Below are positions 6,316-6,629 of a stretch of 6,629 nt of DNA, in pieces. The DNA comes from an uncultured Roseovarius sp. Its GTDB lineage: Bacteria; Pseudomonadota; Alphaproteobacteria; Rhodobacterales; Rhodobacteraceae. Location of the stretch: assembly GCA_913055965.1 (NCBI GenBank), contig CAJXKX010000118.1:1-6629 (forward strand), given 5' to 3'. The notes beneath the pieces were generated by a model. That model saw nothing but the letters and a program-made list of their open reading frames with translations, did no database searches and was not told the origin of the DNA. How positions within the stretch are numbered: the first letter of the stretch is position 1; the number at the start of each line of letters is the position of its first letter. The translations under genes and the position numbers were made by a program.

Positions 6316-6629
6316 TCAGCGCCGCTGGCGAGAGGGGTGGCTGGCGTGGAGAACCTTGAAGCGGCTGTCGCCCTCGGCCTCCTCGACGCGCCTGAAATGC
6401 TGCGCGAGCGCGGTCTCGTAGGGCAGGTGGCGGTTGGCCACGAGCCACAGCGCGCCCGAGGGTTTCAGCATCGCGGCGGCCGCGGCGATGAAGGCGCGCC
6501 CGAGATCGGGGTCGGCGCTGCGCCCGGTGTGAAAGGGCGGGTTGGTGATCACCGTATCGGCAGGTGCGTCGGGCCGCCACAGGGTGGCGTCGGCCCAGTG
6601 CAGATGCGCGCGGGGGTCGGTGATGTTGG
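6316..6629 (-). CDS. Class I SAM methyltransferase, RsmC/RlmG type (5' end outside window)
   Basis: The last 103 residues are visible; the frame is open to the right edge, so the N-terminus is cut off. The visible part contains an acidic loop (HWADATLW), then TVITNPPFHTGR with the NPPF motif (visible residues 29-32) typical of enzymes that methylate an amino group on a nucleic acid base. Next come AFIAAAAAMLKPSGALWLVANRHLPYE and a final strand FKVLHA. This pattern is that of the RsmC/RlmG family, which makes N2-methylguanosine in ribosomal RNA (RsmC at 16S G1207, RlmG at 23S G1835). The SAM-binding glycine motif and N-terminal domain would lie outside, so the exact target cannot be fixed. A GTG at 6550-6552 is an internal codon, not a start, because conserved sequence continues upstream of it. 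It is likely the first visible gene of an operon with the SDR and hemF. Confidence 0.85.
   Translation of the reverse strand, partial: NITDPRAHLHWADATLWRPDAPADTVITNPPFHTGRSADPDLGRAFIAAAAAMLKPSGALWLVANRHLPYETALAQHFRRVEEAEGDSRFKVLHASHPSRQRR

Overview
The window is GC-rich, densely coded alphaproteobacterial DNA. The protein types (fused ATP sulfurylase/APS kinase, periplasmic di-heme peroxidase, aerobic HemF, an atypical SDR, an RsmC/RlmG-type methyltransferase) suggest Rhodobacteraceae (Rhodobacter/Roseobacter group). That placement is inferred from protein flavour and base composition; no rRNA or other marker is present.

Layout, left to right. (1) Positions 1-667, minus: N-terminal 222 codons of a GT-A type glycosyltransferase whose 3' end lies outside the window. 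(2) 668-1010: intergenic stretch with a perfect 21-bp inverted repeat and a GC-rich hairpin that looks like the terminator of the next gene. (3) 1011-2723, minus: bifunctional sulfate adenylyltransferase/adenylylsulfate kinase, which makes PAPS from sulfate in two steps. (4) 2724-3015: divergent regulatory region with a candidate FNR/CRP-family site and a -10 element placed for a class II activated promoter facing the peroxidase. (5) 3016-4062, plus: secreted di-heme cytochrome c peroxidase, followed by a terminator hairpin. (6) 4063-4500: gap between convergent genes with no gene I can support. (7) 4501-6629, minus: a probable operon read from the right end: methyltransferase (5' end cut off), a degenerate SDR, then oxygen-dependent coproporphyrinogen III oxidase (hemF).

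The peroxidase removes H2O2 in the periplasm and appears set up for induction at low oxygen. HemF is the oxygen-requiring step of heme synthesis, and the peroxidase itself needs two hemes. The sulfur gene is ordinary sulfate activation. These genes look like core metabolic neighbours, not parts of one dedicated system.

I did not find a convincing new multi-gene system. The observations most worth a second look are the SDR lacking both its catalytic lysine and its NNAG motif, the exact -41.5 geometry of the FNR-like site before the peroxidase, and the 21-bp inverted repeat with competing hairpins downstream of the sulfurylase gene.
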